DNA of 64,000 bases, taken from a virus. Position numbers and translations under genes: made by a program. The notes below the pieces were generated by a model. The model had not been told where the DNA came from. It made no database searches and saw nothing but the letters and a program-made list of their open reading frames with translations. Positions 54,094 through 59,721 of the stretch are shown here, piece after piece (position 1 is the stretch's first letter; every line of letters starts with the position of its first letter). The stretch covers positions 16,967 through 80,966 of IMG/VR virus record IMGVR_UViG_3300042350_003822. One strand, 5' to 3'.

Positions 54094-55002
54094 TTAGTCG
54101 TCGTCTGCTAGAGACTTGAAGAAGTCTAGCCCGATGTCGTCATCTTCATCGTCGACTGCTTGTGGCATAGGCTTCGGCTCGGCTGCCTTGAAGGGCGGCG
54201 GAGCAGAGAACCCATGATCAAGCTCTGGCTTGTACTGAGTGGTCTCACCGATACCACCAACACCAAGAACCTTATTCAGACGAACGTTAAGCTCATCATA
54301 GGTCTTGAAGTTCTTTGGATCGATGATCTCAGCGAGCGAGTACTGTGACTGCCAGATGCGCTCAAGAGCGTCATCGTCGTTAAGCAGAGGTGCTGCATCC
54401 GAGAATTCCGACTTATCGTAGTTACGATAGCCCTCGACCTTACGAATCTTGAGCTTGAAGTCAGCTCCAGTCCACAGATCGAATGGGTTGATGGGCTTCT
54501 CATCCTCGAACTGAGGATTCATCATGTCGTTGATCTTATCGAAGATCTTCTTGCCGTACTTGAACAGGAAGACCTTGCCTTCGTTCTCAGGGTTAGCAGG
54601 ATCCTTGACAACGTAGATGTTCGAGTAGAACGTCAGCTGACGCTTCTGCTTACGAACAGTCTCCTTATCAGAATCAATGCCAGAATTCCAGAGCTTGGAA
54701 TTCATCTCGCCAACAGGATCGGGCTTGCCAATTGTCGACAGCGAGTTCTCGATGTACCAACCACCAGGACCCTGGAAGCCGTGATGCCACATGCGAACAA
54801 ATGGCATGTCCTCTCCACCAGGTGCAGGCAGGAAGCGGATCACAGCATATCCATTACCAGCCTTATCAGCCTGGATGGACCACAAACGATCATCTTTGTT
54901 GCTTGCGCCCCCAGTGGGCTTGTTGAGCTTCTCGAGCTCTGACTTCATCCGGTCCATGTTGGATCCGGCCGAACGCTTAAGGTCTGCGAATGAACTTGTC
55001 AT
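54094..55002 (-). CDS. 32: Single-strand DNA-binding protein gp32, cysteine-free
   Basis: A 302-residue protein (T4 gp32 has 301). The core matches T4: YAVIRFLPAPGG, MWHHGFQGPGGWYIENS, FYSNIYVVKDPANPENEGKVFLFKYGKKIFDKINDMM and WTGADFKLKIRKVEGYRNYDKSEF. The N-terminal basic region (SFADLKRSAGSNMDRMKSELEKL) would serve cooperativity. The acidic tail (VDDEDDDIGLDFFKSLADDD) is the partner-binding end. There are no cysteines: the T4 Zn ligands C77, C87 and C90 are replaced, although the first His is kept. So the zinc site is gone. gp32 coats single strands in replication and recombination. Good GGAG start; preceded by gp33-like gene. Confidence 0.9.
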   Translation of the reverse strand: MTSSFADLKRSAGSNMDRMKSELEKLNKPTGGASNKDDRLWSIQADKAGNGYAVIRFLPAPGGEDMPFVRMWHHGFQGPGGWYIENSLSTIGKPDPVGEMNSKLWNSGIDSDKETVRKQKRQLTFYSNIYVVKDPANPENEGKVFLFKYGKKIFDKINDMMNPQFEDEKPINPFDLWTGADFKLKIRKVEGYRNYDKSEFSDAAPLLNDDDALERIWQSQYSLAEIIDPKNFKTYDELNVRLNKVLGVGGIGETTQYKPELDHGFSAPPPFKAAEPKPMPQAVDDEDDDIGLDFFKSLADDD

Positions 55003-55082
55003 GTATTTTCTCCATATGATTTACGTATTGTTGTGTGTTTTTTCATGTCCACATTATTCATAATATACAACTACTTATATAA

Positions 55083-55313
55083 TTACAACGGTAGTTTCGC
55101 TGTCTTAGGAAGAAGATTGAGTTCTTCTCCCTCGTTTTGAATAATGGCTTTGAACTTACCATTACTCTTAATAATGGCTGCGGCAGTCTCTATCTCGAGA
55201 TTGTTCTTCTCGCAATAGTGGACCACCGCATCCATATAGTCAGTCCTGAGCTCACACACGAGTGCTTCAATGTCTGCATAAAAATTAAGTGGTGTTAGCT
55301 TTTGGATCATCAT
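55083..55313 (-). CDS. 33: Late transcription co-activator, gp33-like (probable)
   Basis: A 76-residue protein: LTPLNFYADIEALVCELRTDYMDAVVHYCEKNNLEIETAAAIIKSNGKFKAIIQNEGEELNLLPKTAKLPL. The helical core and hydrophobic C-terminal end are what I recognise as gp33 of T4-like cyanophages, which bridges the sliding clamp and the RNA polymerase beta flap. Its position next to gp32 is as in T4 (33, 59, 32). No gp59 is seen. It begins 5 bases after the cell-wall hydrolase stop with AGGA in that gene. The late promoters in this window need such a factor. Confidence 0.62.
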   Translation of the reverse strand: MMIQKLTPLNFYADIEALVCELRTDYMDAVVHYCEKNNLEIETAAAIIKSNGKFKAIIQNEGEELNLLPKTAKLPL

Positions 55314-55318
55314 TAAGT

Positions 55319-55888
55319 TTATCCTCTATAGAAAATATGCGCACCGATCTTTGTGGTGCGATCAAAAACTCTACCCCAGGAAGGGCTGACATAATCTGCA
55401 TGGTAGAACTTAGCACCATGTGTCACGTCCCCATAGTTTCCTAGGTATACGTTTTCAGCAATCTGCTTGGCCTTACGAAAGGCAGCTTGATCCCGAATAT
55501 GTTTTCTTCCCTCACACTTCCATGAAAACTGGCATACGCCTCGAGCCTTTTGATTAATGACTCCACAGGGTGTGCTAGGGAAACGCTTATCGTTCGCACG
55601 GTTCAATACAACATTGTTTACTGCGATCCGACCCTTGATAGGTTCGTGAGCGGCTTCAAAATACGTATTGGTTGCCATGCATTGTATTTGTTGTTTGTCA
55701 TGCTTGTTTAGATAAACAGGCTGTTTAACAATGACTTCTTTCTCTACTACCTGTATCTGCGGAATCTTTACTATCTTAACTTTAGTGGGTGTTATTAACG
55801 CAACCCCTATAACAGCCACGACTCCGATAAGGAAGCCTTCCGTCCAACGTAGATAAGGAAAGTCTTTTCTGTTTACAAACAGTTTCAT
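55319..55888 (-). CDS. Cell-wall hydrolase, SleB family, membrane-anchored
   Basis: A 189-residue protein. Residues about 16-34 are a hydrophobic span (GFLIGVVAVIGVALITP) ahead of a polar coil. Residues about 70-187 match the SleB/Hydrolase_2 fold: CMATNTYFEAAHEPIKGRIAVNNVVLNRANDKRFPSTPCGVINQ and CQFSWKCEGRK. The Glu of YFEAAHE is the expected catalytic residue. These enzymes cleave peptidoglycan. With an N-terminal span it could be a signal-arrest-release endolysin, but the presence of a loosely hydrophobic rather than weakly hydrophobic segment leaves a fixed anchor possible. Long leader from the late promoter at 56164. Confidence 0.82.
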   Translation of the reverse strand: MKLFVNRKDFPYLRWTEGFLIGVVAVIGVALITPTKVKIVKIPQIQVVEKEVIVKQPVYLNKHDKQQIQCMATNTYFEAAHEPIKGRIAVNNVVLNRANDKRFPSTPCGVINQKARGVCQFSWKCEGRKHIRDQAAFRKAKQIAENVYLGNYGDVTHGAKFYHADYVSPSWGRVFDRTTKIGAHIFYRG

Positions 55889-56163
55889 TTGTACCTCTTA
55901 GGTCAAATGACTTTGGCAGATAGTGACAGCTTTAGAGGAGTGTCTCAACTCCAACTGTAATTATCGCTATGAGAAGATACAAAATGCAATACCAAAGGTA
56001 TCTTCCATCCATCCCTCTCTTACTAGGAATGCAAAATCATTATTGTTTCGTCGGTGGAATTATCATCGATCTGAGATCTGTAATAATTCCGCTTTCTTAG
56101 CCAACTTTGACTTGAAGCTATTGTAAGAGTCAATGGAGGGTGTCAGCCTCCTTGGTAACCTAA
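55889..56163. other. Leader region without convincing gene
   Basis: About 275 bases between the SleB gene and the late promoter at 56164. I see no frame with good codon use or ribosome site on either strand. A GGAGG-N7-CCTCC hairpin lies at 56136-56152 (minus strand reading) near the transcript start. This may be an untranslated leader or hold an unrecognised small RNA. Confidence 0.35.
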
Positions 56164-56171
56164 TATTTATA
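56164..56171 (-). promoter_or_regulatory. Late promoter (TATAAATA), perfect
   Basis: Perfect late box on the minus strand. The next gene downstream is the SleB hydrolase at 55888, a lysis-type late function. Confidence 0.6.
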
Positions 56172-56217
56172 TTACTGAAATTGTAGTTCGAGCCGTCTAT
56201 CGTGTTTTTAGACCGGT

Positions 56218-56634
56218 TCACAGACCCGCTTTCTTCACGAGGTCTTTGTACCCACGCCACGACGGATGAATATTATCTGGCTCAACATAAGACGTAGAGA
56301 TGATATTATCTCCATACTTAGCAGCAATGTCTTTTACGTTTTGGTTGATCTGTGGCTTACAGAAGCCCTTATTACATGGTGGCATGACCCACACAACCTT
56401 GACAGAGCGGATTCGATATCGAATCTTCGATAGCTCTCTGAAAGTATTTACGCCGTTATGATCGTTGGTGCCAAGACTGATCACAATCGTGTTGGCTTTG
56501 AGTGGAGTGCTACCCCACTTACGATTCCATTGCCGTGTATTCCAACCACCTTTGGAATATGAAACACATTCGGTTGGAGCAAACATCTTAGTGCCCACAG
56601 CAATGGAATCGCCAATAATCAAACACTCGAGCAT
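56218..56634 (-). CDS. SGNH/GDSL-type hydrolase
   Basis: A 138-residue protein with the SGNH block layout: block I GDSIAVG (Ser about residue 9), block II SKGGWNTR (Gly), block III SLGTNDHNG (Asn about 55), and block V DNIHPSWRGY (Asp and His about 121-124). These enzymes hydrolyse esters, often O-acetyl groups on sugars or peptidoglycan. It is small but complete for the fold. A virion or lysis-linked deacetylase is conceivable next to the SleB hydrolase. No signal peptide is visible. Confidence 0.82.
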   Translation of the reverse strand: MLECLIIGDSIAVGTKMFAPTECVSYSKGGWNTRQWNRKWGSTPLKANTIVISLGTNDHNGVNTFRELSKIRYRIRSVKVVWVMPPCNKGFCKPQINQNVKDIAAKYGDNIISTSYVEPDNIHPSWRGYKDLVKKAGL

Positions 56635-56643
56635 GCTAGTCTA

Positions 56644-56844
56644 TTAGTTACTATCGACAAAAGACTTTAATTTTGCCGCCTCGGCAATAATTTCTTCGGT
56701 GGTTGGAAACGTAGGAGCTTCCGGAACTGGCAATTTGCTATTAATAGCAACATCTCGTGCTTCACGGGCATTATAAAACCGGGCGTTTACTTGATCTTGC
56801 GCAAGTTTAAGCATCTCCATACGGAGAACATAAGGTGTAGTCAT
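56644..56844 (-). CDS. Small hypothetical protein common in T4-like phages
   Basis: A 66-residue protein, YVLRMEMLKLAQDQVNARFYNAREARDV followed by a Pro-rich LPVPEAPTFPTTEEIIAEAAKLKSFV. I recognise this two-helix design from many T4-like phages, usually unassigned. Strong AAAGGAT site seven bases before the ATG. Confidence 0.65.
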   Translation of the reverse strand: MTTPYVLRMEMLKLAQDQVNARFYNAREARDVAINSKLPVPEAPTFPTTEEIIAEAAKLKSFVDSN

Positions 56845-56890
56845 TTTAATATCCTTTTGTGTGTATGTGTTGTGTGTTGGTAAACTTTTT

Positions 56891-56898
56891 TATAAATA
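56891..56898 (+). promoter_or_regulatory. Late promoter (TATAAATA), plus strand, for HNH gene
   Basis: Perfect TATAAATA on the plus strand, 57 bases ahead of the HNH ATG. It is the only plus-strand late promoter in the right arm. Confidence 0.6.
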
Positions 56899-56954
56899 GA
56901 TGGTAGTCGCGGACTGGCATCCCACTACCTCTAACACTTTCTAGGAGTATCAGC

Positions 56955-57446
56955 ATGACTATTTATTATCACGTACATCACATTATCCCAAGGCATATGG
57001 GTGGTACTGACGACCCTGATAACCTAATAAAACTCACAGTAGAAGAGCATGCCGAAGCCCATAGACTTCTATATGAGAAATACGGCAATGAATTCGACAA
57101 AATTGCGTGGCTTGGTCTTACTAAAAGTATAACGAAGCAAGAAGCGATGAGACTTGCTCAGAGCGAGGGTGGTAAAAAGAAAAAACCACCTAGGTCAAAA
57201 GAGCATAAAGAAAAATTGTCAAAAGCTGGTATGGGGCGTATTGTCTCCAACGAAACCCGAAAGAAGTTGGTAAAAGCATCTACTGGGGTAAAGCGTTCAG
57301 AAGAAACCCGTAAGAAAATGTCTGACTCCCATAAAGGACAGCGAAGACCCCACACAGAAGATGCTAAAAGAAAAATTTCAGAAGCACGTCGTAGAAGAGT
57401 ACTGGTTGATTCTGTTTCAAAGCTCAACCAGCAAAGCTCATGTTAG
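56955..57446 (+). CDS. HNH homing endonuclease with NUMOD3 motifs
   Basis: A 163-residue protein. Residues 7-45 form an HNH core (HHIIPRHMGGTDDPDNLIKLTVEEHAEAH). From about 75 onward come three NUMOD3-type DNA-binding repeats (RSKEHKEKLSKAGMG, SNETRKKLVKASTG, RSEETRKKMSDSHKG) and a basic tail. This is the usual architecture of free-standing phage homing endonucleases. Good GGAG start. The gene runs against the surrounding minus-strand genes and ends two bases from the tmRNA tag stop. Its 3' end lies antisense to the predicted 3' end of the tmRNA coding piece. Confidence 0.88.
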   Translation: MTIYYHVHHIIPRHMGGTDDPDNLIKLTVEEHAEAHRLLYEKYGNEFDKIAWLGLTKSITKQEAMRLAQSEGGKKKKPPRSKEHKEKLSKAGMGRIVSNETRKKLVKASTGVKRSEETRKKMSDSHKGQRRPHTEDAKRKISEARRRRVLVDSVSKLNQQSSC

Positions 57447-57729
57447 ATTAGGCAGCTAGTGCGTAATTAACAATATCGTTATCATTAGATGCGACATTTA
57501 GTTTTTATGATCGTACTCGATCAACGAATCAGTCTCGAACCGCCCTATTCAACGAAAATCGATATCCTGGTCACCCCCATCATAGATACACCATTTAGTC
57601 TTACTGCGTAGTATGCCGAAGCGCCCATAAGACCAGTCTTTCGGTCCACACTGTGGTGTATCTATGGTGGAGGTGGAGGGAGTCGAACCCTCGTCTTTCC
57701 GCCTTTATTGTTGATTGTCAACAACTGAT
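57402..57729 (-). ncRNA. ssrA: Circularly permuted (two-piece) tmRNA
   Basis: Read on the minus strand the order is: T-arm GAGGG-TTCGACT-CCCTC (57692-57676), acceptor 3' strand CACCTCC (57675-57669), A, encoded CCA (57667-57665), an 86-base spacer, acceptor 5' strand GGGGGTG (57578-57572) pairing with CACCTCC, then AGGATATCGA (D-arm-like), a 6-bp hairpin TGATCG/CGATCA (57523-57508) in the place of pseudoknot 1, and the tag frame starting at GCA (57492). TTTTCG in the coding piece pairs with CGGAAA just before the T-arm (helix 2). A 12-bp inverted repeat (57582-57593, 57654-57665) extends the acceptor stem and should guide processing. The ends of the mature pieces are estimates. tmRNA rescues stalled ribosomes and tags their peptides. 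Confidence 0.9.
57448..57492 (-). other. tmRNA tag reading frame (ASNDNDIVNYALAA)
   Basis: Fourteen codons from the resume codon GCA, preceded by AAATGTC as in other tmRNAs (-TC-GCA), to TAA at 57450-57448. The ending YALAA is that of protease-directed tags (ClpXP and others recognise the final LAA). The AND/SNDN start is similar to other bacterial tags. Confidence 0.9.
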
Positions 57730-57735
57730 ATACTA

Positions 57736-57764
57736 TTTATAGTCTACTTTACTTTTGAAGTCAA
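57736..57764 (-). promoter_or_regulatory. tmRNA promoter (early-type)
   Basis: CTGTTGACT box (-35 TTGACT at 57764-57759), 17-base spacer, TATAAA (57741-57736). Same design as the five other early promoters in this arm. The -10 also reads TATAAATA, a perfect late box. The -35 lies inside the last codons of the preceding gene. Start of transcription would be near 57728. Confidence 0.75.
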
Positions 57765-58067
57765 CAGGCTTTTTGCTCTTTTTACAACCCATGCAGGCGA
57801 AGGAAGATGCATCCCAGTAGACCCGTTCCAGTCGCTAAACTCTTTGTCGTAGAAGTCGATCTCATTCTTCTGCTTCTGTAGCTCTGTCAGCTCTTCAGCC
57901 CACTGCTGCCACTTCTCGTCTGTGATGATGCTATCGTCTAGCACATAGTAGAGATAGGAGTGAACAAGCATCTGAGTGCGGCGCTGCTTGATCTTCTCTG
58001 ACAGCGTCTGCACTGCATTGACCATAGGATCGCTGGGATTCTCGTTAAGAAGATCTTCGAGATTCAT
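57744..58067 (-). CDS. Small protein resembling the N-terminal Ia domain of NAD-dependent DNA ligases
   Basis: A 107-residue protein starting at the ATG at 58067, overlapping the previous stop by 4 bases (a start at 58088 would be inside that gene). The middle (HSYLYYVLDDSIITDEKWQQWAEELTEL) is similar to the NAD-binding Ia segment of bacterial ligases (YYxxDxPxxxDxxYDxL), and the ending FSDWNGSTGMHLPSPAWVVKRA is common in similar phage proteins. There is no adenylation domain, so ligase activity is excluded. Function unknown; early operon, just ahead of the tmRNA. Confidence 0.55.
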   Translation of the reverse strand: MNLEDLLNENPSDPMVNAVQTLSEKIKQRRTQMLVHSYLYYVLDDSIITDEKWQQWAEELTELQKQKNEIDFYDKEFSDWNGSTGMHLPSPAWVVKRAKSLLTSKVK

Positions 58068-58267
58068 AGGTACTCGCCGAATCCCCAATAATCTTTACCA
58101 TTCTTGGTAACAAAGAAGATCTTGGTTGGCTTCTCCTGTAGTGTACCAGGATCGTCGAGAAGAGAATGATTAGCAAGCATCTCATCGATGGTAAATGGCA
58201 TCTGAGCCATCTTCTCATCGTTTGTCTTGATCCAACCATTGTTGGTAGAGATAATATAAGTGTCCAT
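58064..58267 (-). CDS. Small early hypothetical protein
   Basis: A 67-residue protein, started at the ATG at 58267 that overlaps the previous stop (TAATG). MDTYIISTNNGWIKTNDEKMAQMPFTIDEML and the end TKIFFVTKNGKDYWGFGEYL. No motif known to me. Middle gene of a three-gene early operon. Confidence 0.55.
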   Translation of the reverse strand: MDTYIISTNNGWIKTNDEKMAQMPFTIDEMLANHSLLDDPGTLQEKPTKIFFVTKNGKDYWGFGEYL

Positions 58268-58659
58268 TATTGAGCCTCCAGCCACTGCTTGATGGAACCG
58301 AACTTAAGGTTAAAGACCCACTCGAGACGCTCGTACCCATAGAACTTCAGATCCTCGAGTTCGCCTTCCGCATCGGCAATGATCTCAATCGCACGAACAC
58401 GATCCGTACCCTGGACGAGCTGCATCGTCTCATCGACGCGAGCAACGAACTTGGTGAAGTTACGAGCCTGGATTTCAGCTTCTTCAGTCTCCTGAACGTT
58501 AAGCTGTTTCACCAGACGCTCGAAGTCAGCATCGAACTCCTCGGTCGATTCGAACCGGACATAACGGGGGCGGAAACCATACACATCCTTGTGCAGGTCC
58601 GAGTAGATGTCGCCATCGTGCGAGTTGGTCAGGGTGTTGATGTCTGAAAGGGTAAGCAT
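58267..58659 (-). CDS. Early hypothetical protein
   Basis: A 130-residue protein, acidic and helical. The start NSHDGDIYSDLHKDVYGFRPRYVRF is a pattern that recurs in phage early proteins without known role; the middle is a long helical segment (FERLVKQLNVQETEEAEIQARNFTKFVARV). First gene behind promoter 58690-58718 with GGAAC before the ATG. Confidence 0.6.
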   Translation of the reverse strand: MLTLSDINTLTNSHDGDIYSDLHKDVYGFRPRYVRFESTEEFDADFERLVKQLNVQETEEAEIQARNFTKFVARVDETMQLVQGTDRVRAIEIIADAEGELEDLKFYGYERLEWVFNLKFGSIKQWLEAQ

Positions 58660-58689
58660 GTATGTTCCTTTTTTCTCACTCTATATCCC

Positions 58690-58718
58690 TTTATCGGGCC
58701 TTTTTGAGAAAAAGACAA
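58690..58718 (-). promoter_or_regulatory. Early-type promoter 1 (before 130-residue gene)
   Basis: CTGTTGTCT (-35 TTGTCT at 58718-58713), 17 bases, GATAAA (58695-58690), followed by GGGATATAGAGTGAG as at other copies. Confidence 0.65.
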
Positions 58719-58726
58719 CAGTTATT

Positions 58727-59161
58727 TTAGCACCAGGACTGTTTGGCTTCACCAAAATAAGCTCGTGCGAAACCAGCGGCGATCAGCTGCTCGCGGAGAG
58801 ACTTTCCATCCAGGATCAGATCGCCGAGCACCCGGCCGCCAAACTTATCCCAGCTGTACAGTACATACTGCTTCTTGGTAGCCTTCGCAATCAGATCCTT
58901 GGTGAAGGTTGACGCAGCCTGGCCCTTTGCCTCTTCTGCAGGGCACTGAGCGCGGAACGACTTCTCCGGAGTATCGACTCCAAAGACGCGCACGGCGATT
59001 TCCTTCTTCATAGGAGCAGGGACCCACTGGGCTTCGACCACAACTGTATCCCCATCTGAGGCACGAAGGATGTTAGCATCATAGGTAACCCCAACAGGAG
59101 TCTTCTGTGCGAATGCGGGAGATGCGATAACCAGCGTAGCTAGTGCTAAAAACTTATACAT
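58727..59161 (-). CDS. Secreted SNase-like (thermonuclease) protein
   Basis: A 144-residue protein. Residues 1-18 are a typical signal peptide ending ASPAFA-Q. The rest is the staphylococcal nuclease fold: SDGDTVVVE, the catalytic-type VRVFGVDTPEKS (Arg, Asp and Glu as in SNase R35, D40, E43), and DKFGGRVLGDL (R87 equivalent). It would be exported to the periplasm, where it may degrade DNA. Two cysteines (in RAQCPAEE and the terminal SWC) may form a disulfide. It follows the two-gene group at 59176-59696. A role in host DNA breakdown or blocking entry of competing phage DNA is inference. Confidence 0.85.
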   Translation of the reverse strand: MYKFLALATLVIASPAFAQKTPVGVTYDANILRASDGDTVVVEAQWVPAPMKKEIAVRVFGVDTPEKSFRAQCPAEEAKGQAASTFTKDLIAKATKKQYVLYSWDKFGGRVLGDLILDGKSLREQLIAAGFARAYFGEAKQSWC

Positions 59162-59175
59162 TTTTTTTCCTTAAT

Positions 59176-59520
59176 TTAACGGCAACGATATTCGTAGCGG
59201 ATGAATCTGCGACCATAATAATATTCTGCGATCTGCTCCCGGAAGCATACGCGGCGGCGCTGGCGATATTCGCCAGCCTGTGGGTATTGTGAATCCCAGG
59301 TATCCTGTGGGTATTGTGAATCCCAGGTATCCTGTGGCGGTTGGCGAGAACTGGCAATTGCAGACCCAATGATAGTGCCGACAATGATACCTCCAATCAA
59401 GTTTCCCGCACCACTTCGGCGTGGACGTTCAATATTATGGTTGTCTCTCCCGTGTGCCTCTGCAGCAACGGGTGTTGCTACCACAGCGAGAGCTGCCAAT
59501 ACTGTTAGAAACTTTTTCAT
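59176..59520 (-). CDS. Exported glycine-zipper-like protein with tandem repeat
   Basis: A 114-residue protein starting at the ATG at 59520, overlapping the previous stop (ATGA). Residues 1-21 are a signal peptide (KKFLTVLAALAVVATPVAAEA). Residues 38-58 are a Gly/Ile-rich hydrophobic stretch (GNLIGGIIVGTIIGSAIASS) of glycine-zipper type. Then two copies of PQDTWDSQY and a Cys/Arg/Tyr-rich end (RRRVCFREQIAEYYYGRRF). Similar small envelope proteins with BA14K/Rickettsia-17kDa type pattern are known in alphaproteobacteria, so host origin is possible. Confidence 0.65.
   Translation of the reverse strand: MKKFLTVLAALAVVATPVAAEAHGRDNHNIERPRRSGAGNLIGGIIVGTIIGSAIASSRQPPQDTWDSQYPQDTWDSQYPQAGEYRQRRRVCFREQIAEYYYGRRFIRYEYRCR
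59284..59337 (-). repeat. Perfect 27-base tandem duplication
   Basis: Two identical 27-base units (59284-59310 and 59311-59337) that encode PQDTWDSQY twice in the exported protein. Confidence 0.9.
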
Positions 59521-59696
59521 TCTTCTACCTCCACGTCTTCGTAGGCAATTGTCAACTGGGTCTCCGCTCCGAAGATACACTGAGCAAGTTGCTTGACCTT
59601 CTTCATATCGGTCGTGTTGACTCTTACGAATCCATATTCCTCAGGAGCATGGTCGTATGTGAATGGTATGAGATACTGACGCTTTATCTTAGCCAT
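59517..59696 (-). CDS. Small hypothetical protein, 59 residues
   Basis: Reads MAKIKRQYLIPFTYDHAPEEY from the ATG at 59696 to TGA at 59517-59519, overlapping the next ATG. Ends in an acidic YEDVEVEE. Its coupled position ahead of the exported protein and its clean codon pattern support it. No recognised family. A CATAAATA late-type box lies six bases upstream. Confidence 0.55.
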   Translation of the reverse strand: MAKIKRQYLIPFTYDHAPEEYGFVRVNTTDMKKVKQLAQCIFGAETQLTIAYEDVEVEE

Positions 59697-59701
59697 ACAG
59701 T

Positions 59702-59709
59702 TATTTATG
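59702..59709 (-). promoter_or_regulatory. Possible late promoter (CATAAATA)
   Basis: CATAAATA on the minus strand, just ahead of the 59-residue gene, between it and the DUF932 stop. The leader would be very short. Confidence 0.3.
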
Positions 59710-59721
59710 GCAGGAGGTAGC

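Noticed and set aside
56063-56260. 65-codon minus-strand frame between SGNH and SleB genes
   Set aside because: Its start lies inside the SGNH gene without ribosome site and the late promoter falls within it; no internal start with good spacing was seen.
57665-57729. tRNA-like T-arm and CCA could be a normal tRNA gene
   Set aside because: No anticodon arm or D-arm lies upstream within tRNA distance; the matching 5' acceptor strand is found downstream after a spacer, which fits a permuted tmRNA, not a tRNA.
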